Shown: positions 47,081-61,098, counted from the stretch's first letter. The stretch: 64,000 nt of DNA from Schistocephalus solidus (GCA_017591395.1 WEDG01003495.1:37009-101008); one strand, 5' to 3'. Translations and numbers: made by a program. Notes: generated by a model from the sequence alone, not told the origin.

Positions 47081-49450
47081 CTGTATATTTAAGGCCCAGA
47101 GAGCCCCATCATTACAAGTTTAGTATAACGGCATAAAAAATAGAAGGTAGATAATTGCTGCACTATGTGAGCAGCCATATAAACAGCCGACCTGACTAGT
47201 ATGGTAGGCATATCCGATTCAGAAAGATTTGCCATTTTTAAAACAAAAGACAACAATCTTTGGCATATACGTTGAACTAGAAGAGAAGCAGAAAAAACTC
47301 CTACGGTAATTTGGGGGTGGAGTTCGGCGAACCACCAATATGAAAAAAACAAAAATAAAAAAACTGCTTCTCTGAAATATAAATAGCTAGAGTTAATGAG
47401 ATTGGTACGATGCAATGGGATAGCATTGTGATGTTGCTGACAACATATGAGGGCTTGGAACGCTCCTTGTTGGGTGAGAGATAATTTAACAGTCAGCGCC
47501 ACTGTTTATAAACCACCATTGAGGTGAAAAAGGAGGAACTCATCGTAGACAACATGGTCGAAACGAAGAAGAGAAAGTAGAGGTCACGAGATCATCACGG
47601 AAATGCCACCTTGCTGACTGCATAGTCAATTAACAAAGAGGCGAAAACACAAGAACCCACCACAATCATCAACAAAACACGAAGACCATCGTCAGGGTTT
47701 TGAAATCAGAGGAAAATATCAGGGTCAACAAGAGTTGGCGATGCTAGTTGAAAATGAGGGGACGAAAAAGTGAATGCAAAGATTGACTCGGCAGAGGATG
47801 ATGAAATCATTTTTAGAAACCAATATCATGGCAAAGGAACTGCCTTAAATACATGAAGGACCCTTTTCAAAATCCAAAAGTTGCGAGTTAGGGAAGGAAG
47901 CAGACAATAAGGACTTTATATCTTCCGAAGTTAAATGTGTGCGTGATTTTGTATTGAAAATAGCTAAGGTAGATGACAACCTAATTTCCCGAGGAAGATT
48001 ATTCCAAATGAAAGCATATTAGGAAGCGAAAATCTGAGAATGGTAAGTTGTGGAGCTAAGGGGGGTGAAATGACAATGGAGGAATTACGAGTGGCATAGG
48101 GTCGATCTACCGGAGTGAAAGTGTTAATTCGTGGGAGATTACGGCTGGAGTTAATGTAAAAGAGATACCAGAGACTGGCTTCAAGTCTTCTAACCCAGAG
48201 AAATTTAATGTTTGCTAACTGGCATCTATCCGTATAAGAGATACTGGATCCAGGAAGGGAAAATACTCTCCGAGTAAAAACCCTCTGATTATTTTCAATT
48301 TTAATGTGGTCAGAGGCATTCACCAGCTCAAAGAGGGCACAGCAGTATTCTAGAATAGGAAGAACAAACATGCGGTACAGGTTTAACTTGTTTTCCGGAA
48401 GGAAGAAATTATGTGATATAAAACCACATGTTTGTGCAGCCTTTGCAGAAATTCGATCTGCACGAGGCGATAATGCCAGCTTATTCGTGTAACTTAGACC
48501 TAAGTCTCTTATGTTTGATCGTTCTAAAAGTGTACCAATTTTGAAATAATAGGGGTCAAGGAAGCTTGGTGGGACTCAAACATATAAACCTACTCTTGGA
48601 TGGAGAAAATTCCATCTGCCAACTACAGCTCCAACGTGAGATTTTAAGAAGATCAGTGTTGATTTTATCAACACAACTATTGGCAGTGTCTTTAGAAAAT
48701 GAATAAATGCACTTGAGGTCGTCAGCAAAAACGAAATTTTGTGAATTTATGAGTAAAGTTGAAATTTCGTTTATGTGCATAAAGAAAAGAAGGGGACCTA
48801 GAAAATACCTTGAAAAATGCCACTCGTGATCGGCTGATGCGTCGAGTAGCTATTACCTACTAATACCATCTGGCTGTGGTTAGACAAGTAAGAACCAATG
48901 ACGTCGAGGAGAGGAGGCCGAATGCCGAGGGCTTCTAGTTTCACCAGAAGACGTCTGTGTGGTACCTTATCAAAGGCTTTTCAGGACAAAGTAGATCACA
49001 ACCACTGACTACTGCTCATTACGAAAGGAATTGACGAGGTTTAGAAAAGCTAAGTGGCAAAATTCGCATGATCTCCCAGGTAGTAAACCATATTGCAAGT
49101 CGCCTAAGAGCTTATTTTCTAGGAAAATATCGAAAATTTGATTAAAAATATTTTTTTTCAAGAAGTTTTGCTAGAGCTGGGGTTTTGTGAACGCCTCGAT
49201 AATTATTTACGTTTAAACGAGATCCCGACTTGAAGACAGGAAGAATAAATGATGTCTTACATGAGTCACGAAAGAATCCGTTCAAAAGATAAACTGCGGG
49301 TTTACGGTAAAATTGTCTCTTTTGGTGACTTGGTGCTCCAATTTGTTGATAGGGCATCAGTATCAGGAAGAATTCTACCCTGATCGACAATGTTATTTGC
49401 AACGATTCCTTAAGTTTAATGGCGAACCCCTTTTTGGATCTTTGCCATTT
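47080..49450 (-). mobile_element. CR1-like element, RT and 3' region, 5'-truncated
   Basis: Minus-strand order: RT fingers (49402-49142) with FKSGSRLNVNNYRGVHKTPA; palm (48780-48556) with an intact catalytic FADDLKCIYS; C-terminal block (48371-47964) with FVLPILEYCCALFELVN and IKFLWVRRLEASLWYLFYIN; then a 3' region to 47.08 kb matching 12.16-13.1 kb. Frame breaks separate these blocks, so no full protein is made. No endonuclease is recognisable upstream of 49.45 kb. Confidence 0.85.
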
Positions 49451-50110
49451 TTTTCTGCATTTTCTCCAGTATAACCAGCAGAGGATTCCGCTTGAGCATC
49501 TATCGGTAAGAACGAGCTATTTTTGAAGTTGGATCCCATTTTTTGCGAAATCATCTTGGCCTATTTTGACTTCGATTTCTAAGTCTTCGGTCCTTCAAAT
49601 ACGATGAGCTTCTTAACGTCGCACTTTGCTGTATCCTGCGGGAACGATGCCACATATGATTGTATATTCAGAGCATTACTGATTCTGTCTGAGCTTGATG
49701 ACAGTTGTAAGGTGTATGAGCAAGTTTGATTTCCCTTTCGAAGGAAAGAAATATCTCCCAAATTTTCTGAGCTCTGTAGACGCAATGTCTTTTACCTGTA
49801 CATTAGGGTTTTTGAGGAAGCTATATTTGCATACGTTATTACTTTTGTTTGAATTCTCATTGTTACGGGTTTTTTGCCGGGTGAACAATGAACCTTCTCT
49901 TTTAGATTGGCCATTTCTTGTTCCAAGTTACCTATCTCTTTCTCCATAAATAGGAATTTCTGTAAGAGACTTAAACACACCATGCACTTTTCGTCCTCGT
50001 AGGTGAAATTGATTCGTGTTATCAGGCTTTTGCTCGCTTGGTGGGAGAAGAAAGAGAACAAAATATCTGTCGTTTCCAACCTTTTTATATCCCGTTACGT
50101 TGATCCAATT
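49451..50110 (-). other. Overlapping minus frames, possibly ORF1-like
   Basis: Frames at 50079-49792, 49888-49676 and 49785-49579 together give a Glu/Lys-rich, coiled-coil-like stretch (FMEKEIGNLEQEMANLKEKV) followed by LRKFGRYFFPSKGKSNLLIH. This could be the ORF1 product of a non-LTR element lying 5' of the RT at 49.4 kb. The family was not recognised. Confidence 0.35.
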
Positions 50111-50114
50111 TCGT

Positions 50115-50186
50115 GTGAATTTGGCCGGGTGGTTAGGTGCGTCCCTACATGTTTTTCTTCGGCAAGGGTTCAACTCCCAAACATGG
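50115..50186 (+). repeat. tRNA-derived sequence (SINE head or tRNA pseudogene)
   Basis: A-box TGGCCGGGTGGTTAGG (50122-50137) and B-box GGGTTCAACTCCC (50166-50178) are spaced as in a real tRNA (44 bases start to start). The acceptor stem does not pair and the T-stem is partial, so it is not a working tRNA. Confidence 0.5.
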
Positions 50187-51057
50187 CATTATTTTTTTCC
50201 CCGCGCAGCTAAATCCTGAGTGTCTGTGTTTTCCATACCTCTAAGGATTCTATGCGAATGCATTTAATTCATTAATCTTCTTAAATAAATGGGTCAGGGG
50301 TGCAAAAATATTCAGCAGTCAGACTTCTAAGTAGCATGCAACGACTTATCATTTGAGATGACTTCTCCTTCCCTGAATGAGAGCAGATTAAATCTGCGAA
50401 CAATTGGCAAGAATTTTAGAAGCAAACTAATGCTGATGCTTTTTTATCTCGGAAAGATAACGTCCGGGTTAACTTTGAAGTTTTTATTTCTCGTAGGGAC
50501 GTGGAATTATCCTCAGTGATCGAATATTCGGATAGCCACAGAATGGTCAAGTTCAAGAAAATAACTCCCAGATTTAGAGACTGGACAATACACTCCAGAG
50601 TTATTCAAAACCAACGTGTCTTCTGCACTTGAGTAGAGACTAAAACTACTTAAACTCAAAGGAGCTGAAATTCCAAAGCCTTTTCAAACGATGCACTTCT
50701 CTGTGAATGGATAACGGAACACTGGACGGTGTATGTTAGAATCAGCTATCTCAAAAATGCTTAACGATAAGCTCGTCAGTTTTTCACAATTATCACCGTT
50801 TATTAACAGGAAGAGACTACAGTCAATACCTTTTGACTTTTAGGTCACTTTGTGGGTTATTTGACTTATTTTTTTCCCGATCATATGTACCAAGCAAAAT
50901 AACATCTGCCTTGATTCTGCTTCTGCACAGTGGTTTTTATGTCTTATATAAGCTGTGCTGGATTAACTTGCATATAGTGTATAGTTTCTATTTCATAATG
51001 TGCACCTCTACAGCACCCTAGTGAAGGTAATTAGGATAATGTTGTTTTAATGCGCTA
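50187..51057. other. 5' flank of RABL2
   Basis: AT-rich, with no recognisable coding region or repeat. It should contain the RABL2 promoter. No core element is called. Confidence 0.3.
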
Positions 51058-51090
51058 ATGCATTACAACAAAACGCATTTACCTTTTCAA

Positions 51091-54000
51091 ATGTGCGCGA
51101 TTCCCGACCGTCATATTAACGACAAAAATAACAAAGTTATTTCCGTAAAGGTCATATGCCTCGGTGATAGTGCAGTTGGAAAATCGAAGTAATCTGTTTT
51201 TGTTCATAAATTTAATGAAAGCTAAGGTTAATTGAAAGGTTTCTTCTCGATGGATAGTATCCTTTACTTAATTCGTATAGAATTTCAGTGGAAAATTTGC
51301 ACAACATCTACCTTTTCTGAAAAAAAACAACATAGGTTTTTTACCGAGGCATTTTGTTTTCTCACTTAAAAAATAACACTTTTATCTGCTACATTTTGGC
51401 ATTCACCGTTAGCTTGTAAGTGATTTGGAAAATTTCGCAGCTTTTTCTTGTCTTTTTTAAAAGGCACTCTTTTACTTAGTTTTGAGACCATACTGACAAA
51501 TTTTTTTATTAAGTTTTTACTTATTTATCTTTGGTGTGCAGCAGACTGACGGAAAAGTTTTTCTAACTTTGTTTCACTCGGCTTAATTTTTGCATGCCTA
51601 AACTTTCTGGATAACTGCAGTTCTCCCTTCAGCAAACATGACATTTCTATCATTTCTACACAAAATCCTTGGCCTCGTTTTTGTCGACATATTGCGGAGG
51701 AACTCAACCAAATTAAAACCACGGGATAATACAGATCTCTACGGTGTGGATTTCCACACATATTTTCCTCTAAATGCGAAAGATGAAGTTTTATCAGTGG
51801 GAAACTAATTATGACAAAATAAGCAAGGACTTTGCGTAACCTGTATACGCTAGATTGTTGACTAGGGATTCTGCCGATTGAGTGAAAGCATTATAGCGAA
51901 AATCTGAACACGCATGAAATACTAAGATGTACCCATTTCTTAGTTTTGTTCTACCTAAGATGTACTTTCTGTTTTGTTTTGTAAGTCTTATCAAAATGCG
52001 AGCTTTTCTGAAGAAATCACTGATATTTACGAAATCGATATCTCTTATTTCCTTTTTGCGGTGTTTTCGGAAGGCGAATGAGCTATATACTTTCCAGGTT
52101 TTCAACAACCTCATTGCTTAAATCGATATATTGTACTCAATTGAGTTCTCTTTCTCGTAAATCGTTTACATTACTAATGAGCAGGATAGATTTATTTTTG
52201 GCGGTCACCTTAAAATTTAGCACCCAATCATTGTCGCCGACAGCGTCTTCGATAGAATTCAATTATATTCATTGTCATTCACCAAAGATGCGCTCTCAAA
52301 TGAGTCAATAATGAGTACCCACAATACAAAGATAGGTTTATCGCAAATTTTTTTAGCCCATTTAATGCAAATCCTTGCTCTTTTTAGTCCCGGATCCAAG
52401 CACTTAGAGTACTTTACAAAACACTTAGTACAGGGATTGCGTTATGGTTGAAAACAAAACAAATAAGCGTTGCGTGGCCAGTTGACCTGAAATAAGGCCT
52501 AACATGAGTACATGAAAAATAGAAAGAACGCATCGGAAAACTCCACCGAAAAATATCAGAGAATGGAGAACCGAGAATAAGGGATAGAAAAGAATCCTAC
52601 GCGCAGTAATTCGCTATGTCTGATTGCAGTCTGTTGTAGGAGTTATTAGGGTGCAAAAACAAACTCTAACCAAATCTGGTGCATGCCACGTTGTTGTTAT
52701 GACTACAGTTTACCTATTTTATTTTATAATAGGTCAGCTCGTTTAGTTCTCATGGCGGGCTTTTTAGGCGAAGCTAGTGGCATTTACTACAATTTTTAAC
52801 CTTCCGAAATAATAATCTGCACTTCTGTGACCAATTTTCAAGAGGTGTGCCACCTAGTGTACACTAGTATAGGAAATGGCTCATTTACATGGTGCATGGA
52901 AGACAAGTGTAAACAAGCATTTTCGAGAGTTAGCACTGTCTTAATAGTCAAAATTCAATGAGCAAACAATTGTCATCATTTTATACTTTTCATCAACTTC
53001 TTATAGTACTTGTCATGCAGTGGAAAATAATCTTAACTTTTGTCTTAGGCTGTATTATGAACCATTTGCCTCAAAGTGTTTTCACATCGCGGTCAATGAA
53101 AATTTCAATGGTCTATTCCTAATATTCGGCTGATCCACTCCATTCGATCGTCAAAAGCTATTAAACAGACAGTTTTCTTAATTACTTAGATTTGCGTCCA
53201 GTAAATGCATAGTTTAGTGAAATACCGCCTAAATAACATTTCACTAGTCCATTCTGTCACAGTAGTTCAGAATTTTCACACTAAATCTGCTTGGTCTGTA
53301 AGAATGTTTTCCATCTTTTTATTTTATATATGTTGTTAATGCGTTCATTCACATTTCTTTCGAAATATCTTCTGTCTCGTGCTTTTTGCAAAGCGTGTTT
53401 TCCTTGACTAATACGTTAGCCAGCCCCAGCAGTTATCAACTTATGCACTCAACCTATACAAGCATCAGATGGATATTGAAGGCCAGAAAGTAGATGTGGG
53501 TTTGTGCACCTCTTACTTAATTTTTTTGAGACTTCTGGGATACTGCTGGTCAGGAACGCTTCCAGAGCATGCACCCGTCTTACTATTATCAAGCTCACGC
53601 CTGTATTCTTGTGTTTGATGTCACAAGGAAGATAACTTACAAGAATTTGACGAACTGGCTAAGTGAGCTGCGCACGTACCGCGAAAACATCCCCTGCTTT
53701 TGTGTGGCTAATAAAATTGATGGTAAAATGCATGTACACTTTTTGATGCCTTACTTATCCAGCCGATTTAGATGTGACTAAAAAGTCATTCAATTTTGCA
53801 AAAAAAAATAACATGCCGTTCTACTTTGTGTCTGCGTCTAATGGCACAAATGTGGTTCGCGTTTTCACGGATGCTGTTCGCGCTGCGGTTGCCTTCAAGG
53901 AGAACTCAACAGATATTCTGGACCAGATAATGCAAGAGTTAGAGGTCGGTCTTGCATTTCTTATTTTTTTCTTGACATATGTATACAGCCGATTGGACAC

Positions 54001-55461
54001 CTAGAATATTTAAAACATAGGAACTGTGCATCAAAAGGTATTTAGTGTTAAACACGCACGTCAATGTATGTTCAGGCAGAAAGTTTTTCCTAGGCACGAT
54101 GAAATTGCTCACTATTTTAAAATACCATCTCGTTTTCTTTCCCCCTTTATGACTTTCATTTAAGAAATTCTGAAAAAACTGCTATTTAATTCTGAAACGA
54201 GCTGACACATTTTTCGCCAGTACGAATTTAAAGCAGACAAAATGTGAATATACTACTGTCCTGTTGAAATCTGTTTAAGTAAAATAAATTATGTCTTACG
54301 GAAAGCAGCAGCCAAATTACGTTTCTTATAGTCATGTCTTTAGGACTAGCCTGCTCATATTTCGTCTTTATCAGTATGTAACCGTGTATGTATTCGGCAA
54401 TTTGCAATTTTCCTAGTCCTGCTTACAAAAGCGCCAGTTTCTCTGTGTACATATTGTGACTGTCAATTATGTGAGTGCAGATAAACTGACACAGTCCATC
54501 CGGATCCCACTTTGTAGTCGAAACAGAAAATGTCATCTGGGATGTATTTTTTAGGCAAAATTAAAATTATGCTTTGATCAACATAAGGTTAAATTCTTCA
54601 GTCCGGTACGAGTACCCTTCTTTATGCACCCTTGGCGGGTATAGAGCCCTTATTCAATTAACAGTAACGGAGGCTGCAAAGTCCACTCTAATCGACTAAG
54701 TATTCCCATCGTCGGCTGCTGTTATTCACGAACTGCAGTTTTTCTCTCCTTAATAACCCTAATTATCAAAAACCCAGCTACCTCAGCTGACTTGTCAGGA
54801 AATTTCGCACTACTTTCCCAATGCACACTGTATATTTATTTTTATAATGCCCATAATCTGGTATTAAATATAATTTTTATTGTTTATTTTTGAAGTCTTA
54901 TGAGAAAAAAGTCAATTTTTACAGCATTTCAAGAGATTCTGACAGTTTTAGAAACAAATCTGTTCACAGCCTTTTAAAAGTCCCAGGAAACATTCGAATA
55001 TAATGGGAACTCCACTAGAATGGTATTCTTGCGCTAGATTTCAAGAAAGGCAAATCTTACCATGTCATACATCAAACCTTAAAACGAATCTCTATTTTCC
55101 TGGAAACTAGCGCAAGGTTCCAAATTAAGGTAGTTCTTATTCCAGTATCCTACTATAAACACTACATGGATTTCGATGCCGTTTGTTATGATCCGGCCTG
55201 AAAAGTTGTAAGTGTTCATAGAACACGCTATAAAATATAAAAGTTTAATATTCAACAGCATTTTCTCGTTCTGCTGAACTCAGTAAAACAGTTTTCCATG
55301 TTTGTAAGGTTAATTACCTATTTCCACTTCGAATGTAGTTTTATTCGTTTTATTGCATACATGCAGACTACAATTAGAATGTTTTTTTACTTTAGAATAT
55401 GAAAGACGAGGAGACAGAGAACCTCGAAGTTCAAGAAAGTTATGTGGGTGATCTGCCTTGA
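51091..55461 (+). CDS. RABL2: RABL2 ciliary small GTPase, 6 coding exons, 215 aa
   Basis: This is a Rab-like GTPase that acts at the ciliary base with CEP19 and the IFT-B complex. In a flatworm it would serve flame cells, sensory endings or sperm axonemes (inference). Coding exons: 51091-51188, 51227-51256, 53420-53499, 53531-53722, 53763-53944 and 55396-55461. Introns, all GT-AG: 38, 2163, 31, 40 and 1451 nt. The spliced protein has the P-loop GDSAVGKS (25-32), WDTAGQ (72-77), NKID (130-133) and the SAS motif (157-159). The RABL2 signatures QPQQLSTYAL, SMHxSYY and KKSFNFAKK are all present, with no C-terminal prenylation cysteines, as expected for RABL2. Exon 2 is a 30-nt microexon encoding LIERFLLDG plus part of a Tyr codon. 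An in-frame ATG at 51058 would add 11 residues; an in-frame stop at 51037 closes the frame above it. I prefer 51091 by length against human RABL2 (about 229 aa). A possible poly(A) signal AATAAA is at 55777. Confidence 0.94.
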
Positions 55462-58400
55462 CGGTCAAGAAGAGACAATAGTCAGTGTAGACACCGACTA
55501 TCGTTTATTCTTTGTAAAAATTGCATATGACAATCTAGTTCTTCTAGTCTGCTAAGAAACGAGGAGTGGCAAACTGATTGTAAATCTTTGGAAATTTACA
55601 TAGACAGGCGGCAATGTACGGATGATGTTCTTGTGAATCCTAAGGGTATTTTATCGAGGTCATCTACCATCACTTCTAAAAGTGCTTGCTTTGAGCTCGA
55701 TCGCCTATGGTGCATGGGTAGACTGGGGTTGTTCATGCAGGTTGAAAACAGTGCCCCCATATTGGTAAAATTTGGTAATAAACTGTTAAGGAACGTTTGA
55801 AAATGAAAACTTTAAATCGGTCACTGCACCGAAGAGCTGGTGAAAACTGAAGACAATGGACAATTTAAGGGGATTGACCACCGTAAAATTATCTGTTTGG
55901 CCTTAAGCGGAGTCTGAGCAATCACAGGATTCGGTATCTGACGTTTCCCAGAGGTTACGAAACAACCAGTTAGGTAATGGTTTGTAAGGCAAGAATCGGG
56001 CCACACACATATGCTAAACATTTATGTGAAGGCAGATCTTCTGGCAGCTGCGTTTCCAAACTTCGACAGTAACTGAAGTTACCGTCCTGTTTGGCCTCGC
56101 AAAAACAGCCTCCTTGACAGAATGAACGACCAGAACCTTTATGCTCGTGTGAGACTAAGACAAGACCTTCGGTAATTTAAATTTGCGCATTCTGACTAAC
56201 GATTTTCGCCAACGATGCCTGTTGAACATTTATCTATAAAAATTTATAAAACTCAGTATTTGAAACTTCGTTACTGGAAATTCTCACCATTTTATGCTTT
56301 GAGGCTCACTCTCGAGCCCCATTCGAAGCCGCCAACAACTGTAATTTAGGATTTCAAAGAAAACGGGAATGCCATTGTAAGGAAAAAACCTATCCGTTGT
56401 ACCAAAGGCACGCGCCAGAAAGACACTGTTGTAAGAGCTGGATATGCATGGCCTCAAAATTAAGCGAAATTTTCAATCGATGGATCACACGATAGACGAA
56501 TTTAGAAGATACATTGGGATGTGTGTGTTTAAAAGAAATAGTATAGCATTGTCAGACATTTAATGATACCATATTGGTGGTGCTGGTTTCCGAAGAAGTC
56601 ACAGTTTGTTATATAGAAAGAACTAAATAACTTAAATGTGGTCAGAAGAAAAGAAAGAGGTGATCACCGGACATGGTGTGTATTGATTTGACGTTTCTGA
56701 TTCTCTCTCGAACCGATCATCGAGAGAATCAAACCGATCAGATACATTTGCAGACAAAGGTGGCTAGGTCCTCACAGTTCCTCCAAGGATCCGTTACCTC
56801 TTGCGACTGTCTGGCTCTCACAGGGGGGTCAGGATACCACATGAACGGAAGAGTGAAACCAACTGATTGAATGTCTGCATACGCCAGAAACGCTTGAATA
56901 CAAGTAAAGTTAAAAATAACAACTAAAGTTAATACAACATTTTCTGCTGTCTCAAAACTTGTGATCTGATCAGTGAAAAAATGGTCTAGGCAAAAAGAAT
57001 GAATACATCACTGTAAGTCACACTAAGGCGAAAATTGTCCTTTATTAGCCCCGAATTCAGAAGCTCTTGGCAGACGGGAACAACTCAGCAGACCCTTGCG
57101 TTCCAATTATTGCTCACTTGAGACAACAACCCGCAATTTTGCATTTCCGACAGTTCGTCCACCTTAATAGAGTACAATTTTTCAGAGGCATACATTTATT
57201 GAGCATGAACGGGTCATTATTGTGATGAATATCCACATTTTCCACCTCACCCCATGTTCCTATACCCACAGTGGGCCAGTGGTATGAATGACAAAATGAT
57301 CACGGATGGGCGTGGAAGTAGTAAAAAACTCATTTACGTTTCTCAGGCATATGCTGATCCCCATGCACACACTAACCAAACAACTATATCTTTCGCACAA
57401 AAAGCAGAAGTGCCATAGAAAGAATAATCACAACGCCTGCCTAAACGTTAAGTAAGTTAAACTGGTCTTCTCGGTTGACAGTCCGCTGAGCCAATGTTTC
57501 AAGCGTGTTTACTTATTTTTTCATACGGCAGCGATCATATCTGATCTAGCGGGCGTCCATCACACCCCAAAACGAACACCTCTACGAGTGACTGCCTGCG
57601 TCAGCGGATCTAGAGAACTCTTCTTCGGAGACAAAGGCTGAATAATGGAGGCTACAGAACTACCACTATGTAGACCGGATTCCAAATTTTCGAGTTGAAA
57701 ACTTCGGTGACTCCAAGTTTGCAGCAACACCGGACCAAGGGTAGCAACAATAAACTCATAGGGATGACGACAAAGAACGGTCCCGAAGCACCTCAATTGT
57801 CTTTAATAGATAAAATTGAGATATCCTCGTCATGGTTTCGCAGCGCACGCGTCCACATCACTCAAAACTAAGCCGGTGTCTTTCATTCGAAAGATGGTTC
57901 TCGAGCAACGATAGGCAAACACCTAAGTTTGTTGCTACTCAACCACTCGCATAGCCCAGCGTTTAGCACAATATAGGACTGACAGGCCAGCTCCCCCACC
58001 CCCCTACACGCGGATCTCTAACAACAGGAATATCTTATAGTACCCAGAAATTTCCAACAGATTGCAAAACCCTGCCGGGGTAACATTGATCTGGAAGAGG
58101 ATACCATCTTTACCCCTTCTATTTGGCCGTTACTTCGTCCCGGGGAACTCGATACTGCAATTTCCTAAAATAACGGTCATTAATCGCGAGGGGTGCATTT
58201 TCCTCTTCTGAAATATAGCCCGATAACACCGATTTTTCCAGTTTTTATGGATAAACTGACTGGCATATGGACCTCATTCACCGGCGAAAGGCACTTCGTT
58301 CTGCAGGTTAACACAGCATGGCAATAGCAGAGCGATATCTTCTGTGTAAGTCAGTCAGGATGGGAGACAGAATATAAATTTATAGAACACTATGTGGAAT

Positions 58401-59300
58401 ATAAAATAACTGGGATTTTTTCGCACAGAAGTGAATTGATGGCAAGCCTGAACCAAAAGCATTATGCATTTCAATATGCGCCCAGCAAACGAACTCACAA
58501 TGGCCAAAAAGGCAGAGCTCCATCGGTTACTGGTGGAAATTGAGAAGTTATAAAATGCCTCAAATCGCTAATTTCTAGTAGTTGCAGCCACGTCCAGCTT
58601 TTAATCAGGTTTGGTTGTGTCTCGTCCCCGAAAAACGCGCAATTTCAAACCTTTTGAGAATCGAAAGGACAAAAACCACCGTAGCAATGTCGACAAAACG
58701 TATGCCGCGTCAGTTCTCAACGTTATCCTATCACCCTACTTGAAGATAGGCCTGACGATAGCCGATCACCGGGCATCGGGAACGATCTCATTTCCTCATG
58801 CTTACTCTATCAATTTATGAAGCTAGTACGCTGGAGTATCAGCCCGAATTGAAAACGTCAGGAGGAATGACGTTCCCTATGGATGCTTTATTTTTACATA
58901 GCCTAAGTATAGCATAGGTTTCTTCGTCCTAAGAAGTCATATTAAAACTCTGCTGCAACGAAAGTGGATCCCGGTTAGTTCCGAAGGGTTAAAACAGCTC
59001 TCGAAATTCACACTTCAAGGCTCGATTTTGCCCGAATTAACAGCCATGAAGCCACCACACACGATAACAGTTAGTTTGTGCCCAGGGTGTACAAGTAATT
59101 TGATGAACAATTTGATCGAGTCGTCTAATCCATGCAGGTAACTTTAATCCAATAGTTCCTGGCCGTTCACTTTAGCTGACTTTGTTACCCTTTTCCAAAG
59201 TTGCCAAAGAATCCTCTTTACGGAACCTAGCTTGGGCTTTCCGTGTAGATAATTGTAAGGTTCTGGAGCAGATACAGCCATTGTAGTGTCACGACCTCTA
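55462..59300. other. Gene-poor stretch downstream of RABL2
   Basis: Short frames (55588-55800 plus, 55821-56021 minus, 57560-57796 minus, 58611-58820 plus) show no domains. A short palindromic phrase TTCTCTCTCGAACCGATCATCGAGAGAATC lies near 56701. Composition and scattered stops suggest decayed repeat DNA, but I could not match it to the families above. Confidence 0.35.
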
Positions 59301-59308
59301 AAATTCAC

Positions 59309-59960
59309 TCAGCTGGATTGGGGACTTGACTGCCTCCTCCTTTGATTTCCGTTAGAAGTAAAGACTGTTTCCGTGCTCATAGCCTCGGCTGTACTGGGTT
59401 CCTGCAGCACAGAGTCGTCTTGCATGACATACTTTGGACACCGATGAAGGGTAAACTTACATACGTGTCCAACCGAGAAAAAGATCCCACGTAAAATCAC
59501 TGCGAGTTTGACGACCAAGCATCTATATGCTATCACGAAGTCGATTATGAAACCTCGAACTGACTGCCTGGCTGTGCGAGCATCGTGAGAATGCCAGATG
59601 AATGGATGGTTTTTGGAAGCCTGTGATGATGTCAACTTGTCAGTTCTGTTTAGCAAAGATCAATCCACCACAGTGGCATCGACGGCCAACCTCAATATTT
59701 AATGAGATGACGACCTGAAGAGTTGCCTAGCCCAGACTAATGTCGGCCATCGGCAACAGGTCACGGGAACGGAGTCTTCGATCAGCTCTTACAGTTTTGT
59801 GTAGGATTCTTTATCCCGCTGGTCAATAGACGATGTTGACGCGTAGACAGAAGGGACATAAATGCCGCCAAGATGTCCGTTCATTCGCAAGTAGGCAATT
59901 GGATAATTGAATATATCCCACGGAAGCAACGCGAGTCGCCTGTTCGACGAACAGCGTCTA
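59309..59960 (-). mobile_element. Endonuclease-like retroelement fragment, decayed
   Basis: On the minus strand, about 59.94-59.70 kb reads INYPIAYLRMNGHLGGIYVP-type text, then SVYASTSSIDQRDKESYTKL, resembling the VxxVYAPT...Y..L segment of APE-type endonucleases of non-LTR elements. The frame 59656-59309 follows without recognisable motifs. Weak; another origin is possible. Confidence 0.35.
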
Positions 59961-61098
59961 CCATAATTAACACAATTAGCGGTAGAGCGTAATGTGGGAG
60001 TCTAGCTCAAGGATCGTTAGTTCCCGAGGCTGGCATTGGGGGTTCGAGAAAACGAATAGACGTACTTAAGACCGCGCAAAGTGCGGCTCTCAGTAGAAGG
60101 CCCACGGGACGTACGGAGGATCAGTTCTGGATTTAGTAGATATACAAAAATTGACAGGGCTTGTGGAGTGCGTCAGTTACCGCAGACACCGGTAATGTGG
60201 ACCGTACCACTTTAATCTGATACTTACCTTGCTAGGGAAATTCTGAATACAGATCCGTAGGGAATAGTGCGTTAGCCTATCGAGTAATAACGCGAAAAAC
60301 TACTCTTTAGAGCCATACTTAACATGTTAAACGGAAGATGCAGCCAATAATTTTAGGGATCGACTTAAACACAACCGGAGAGAACGATACCTGTGTTCAT
60401 TACTACGGAGTATGTTCAAGCACGCTTCCGCTTATATGCCTTGTAACATCCGACGAAATGCTCTAGTATGTTTGAACGATGTGACCACTTTTCGGCGTGG
60501 ACGCAAGATAAAAATGGTCTAAGAGCGTGTTGACGAAGATAACCTGTATCCTTTCCCTCCCTGGCGCTGACTTCTCTCTCCGATCTCGCTCGTTCCTCGC
60601 TTCCCTAATCGTCAGCGCCCCTCATTAACCCTAATCCGCAGTTGTCGACAGGGCTTCACCCCTCACTGTTATTCTAGTGCACGTGAGACCACATACAGCT
60701 ACAGACGGGCAACAGTATAGACAACATCGGGTTGTGCATAAAGTAATTCGCCTTCATATGTATTTTCCGATATTCAAGCTCTCTTCCTATGTACGTTTGC
60801 CGAGCGCTTAACAACCTTTTTCAGCGTTTACGCTATTAGAAGAGTATCTCAGATTGTTCACAGATCTGTGTGCGCTTAACTCTACGTTTTCGGTCGTAAC
60901 AACAGTGCGGCTCGTCAGATGGAACAGAAATGGTCAAGAAGTGTTGTACTGGAAAGCTGAGGGGTAGCCGGTAAAGCATGAACAGAGCTAAATCAATTAT
61001 GAACGCTAATACATAACAAAACCAAGGGCTTTAGTCCACAGAAATGGGTTAACGAATTTACACAATATATTTGCAATGGTAGCATAAAAACTGGTACA
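59961..61098. other. No recognisable gene
   Basis: Includes a tRNA-like phrase (TCTAGCTCAAGGATCG ... GGGGGTTCGAG, about 60001-60052) without stems. The 3' flank of MAGOH lies at the upper end. Nothing else supported. Confidence 0.3.

Noticed and set aside
59998..60055. tRNA gene
   Set aside because: Only loose A-box and B-box resemblance, with no acceptor or anticodon stem pairing.
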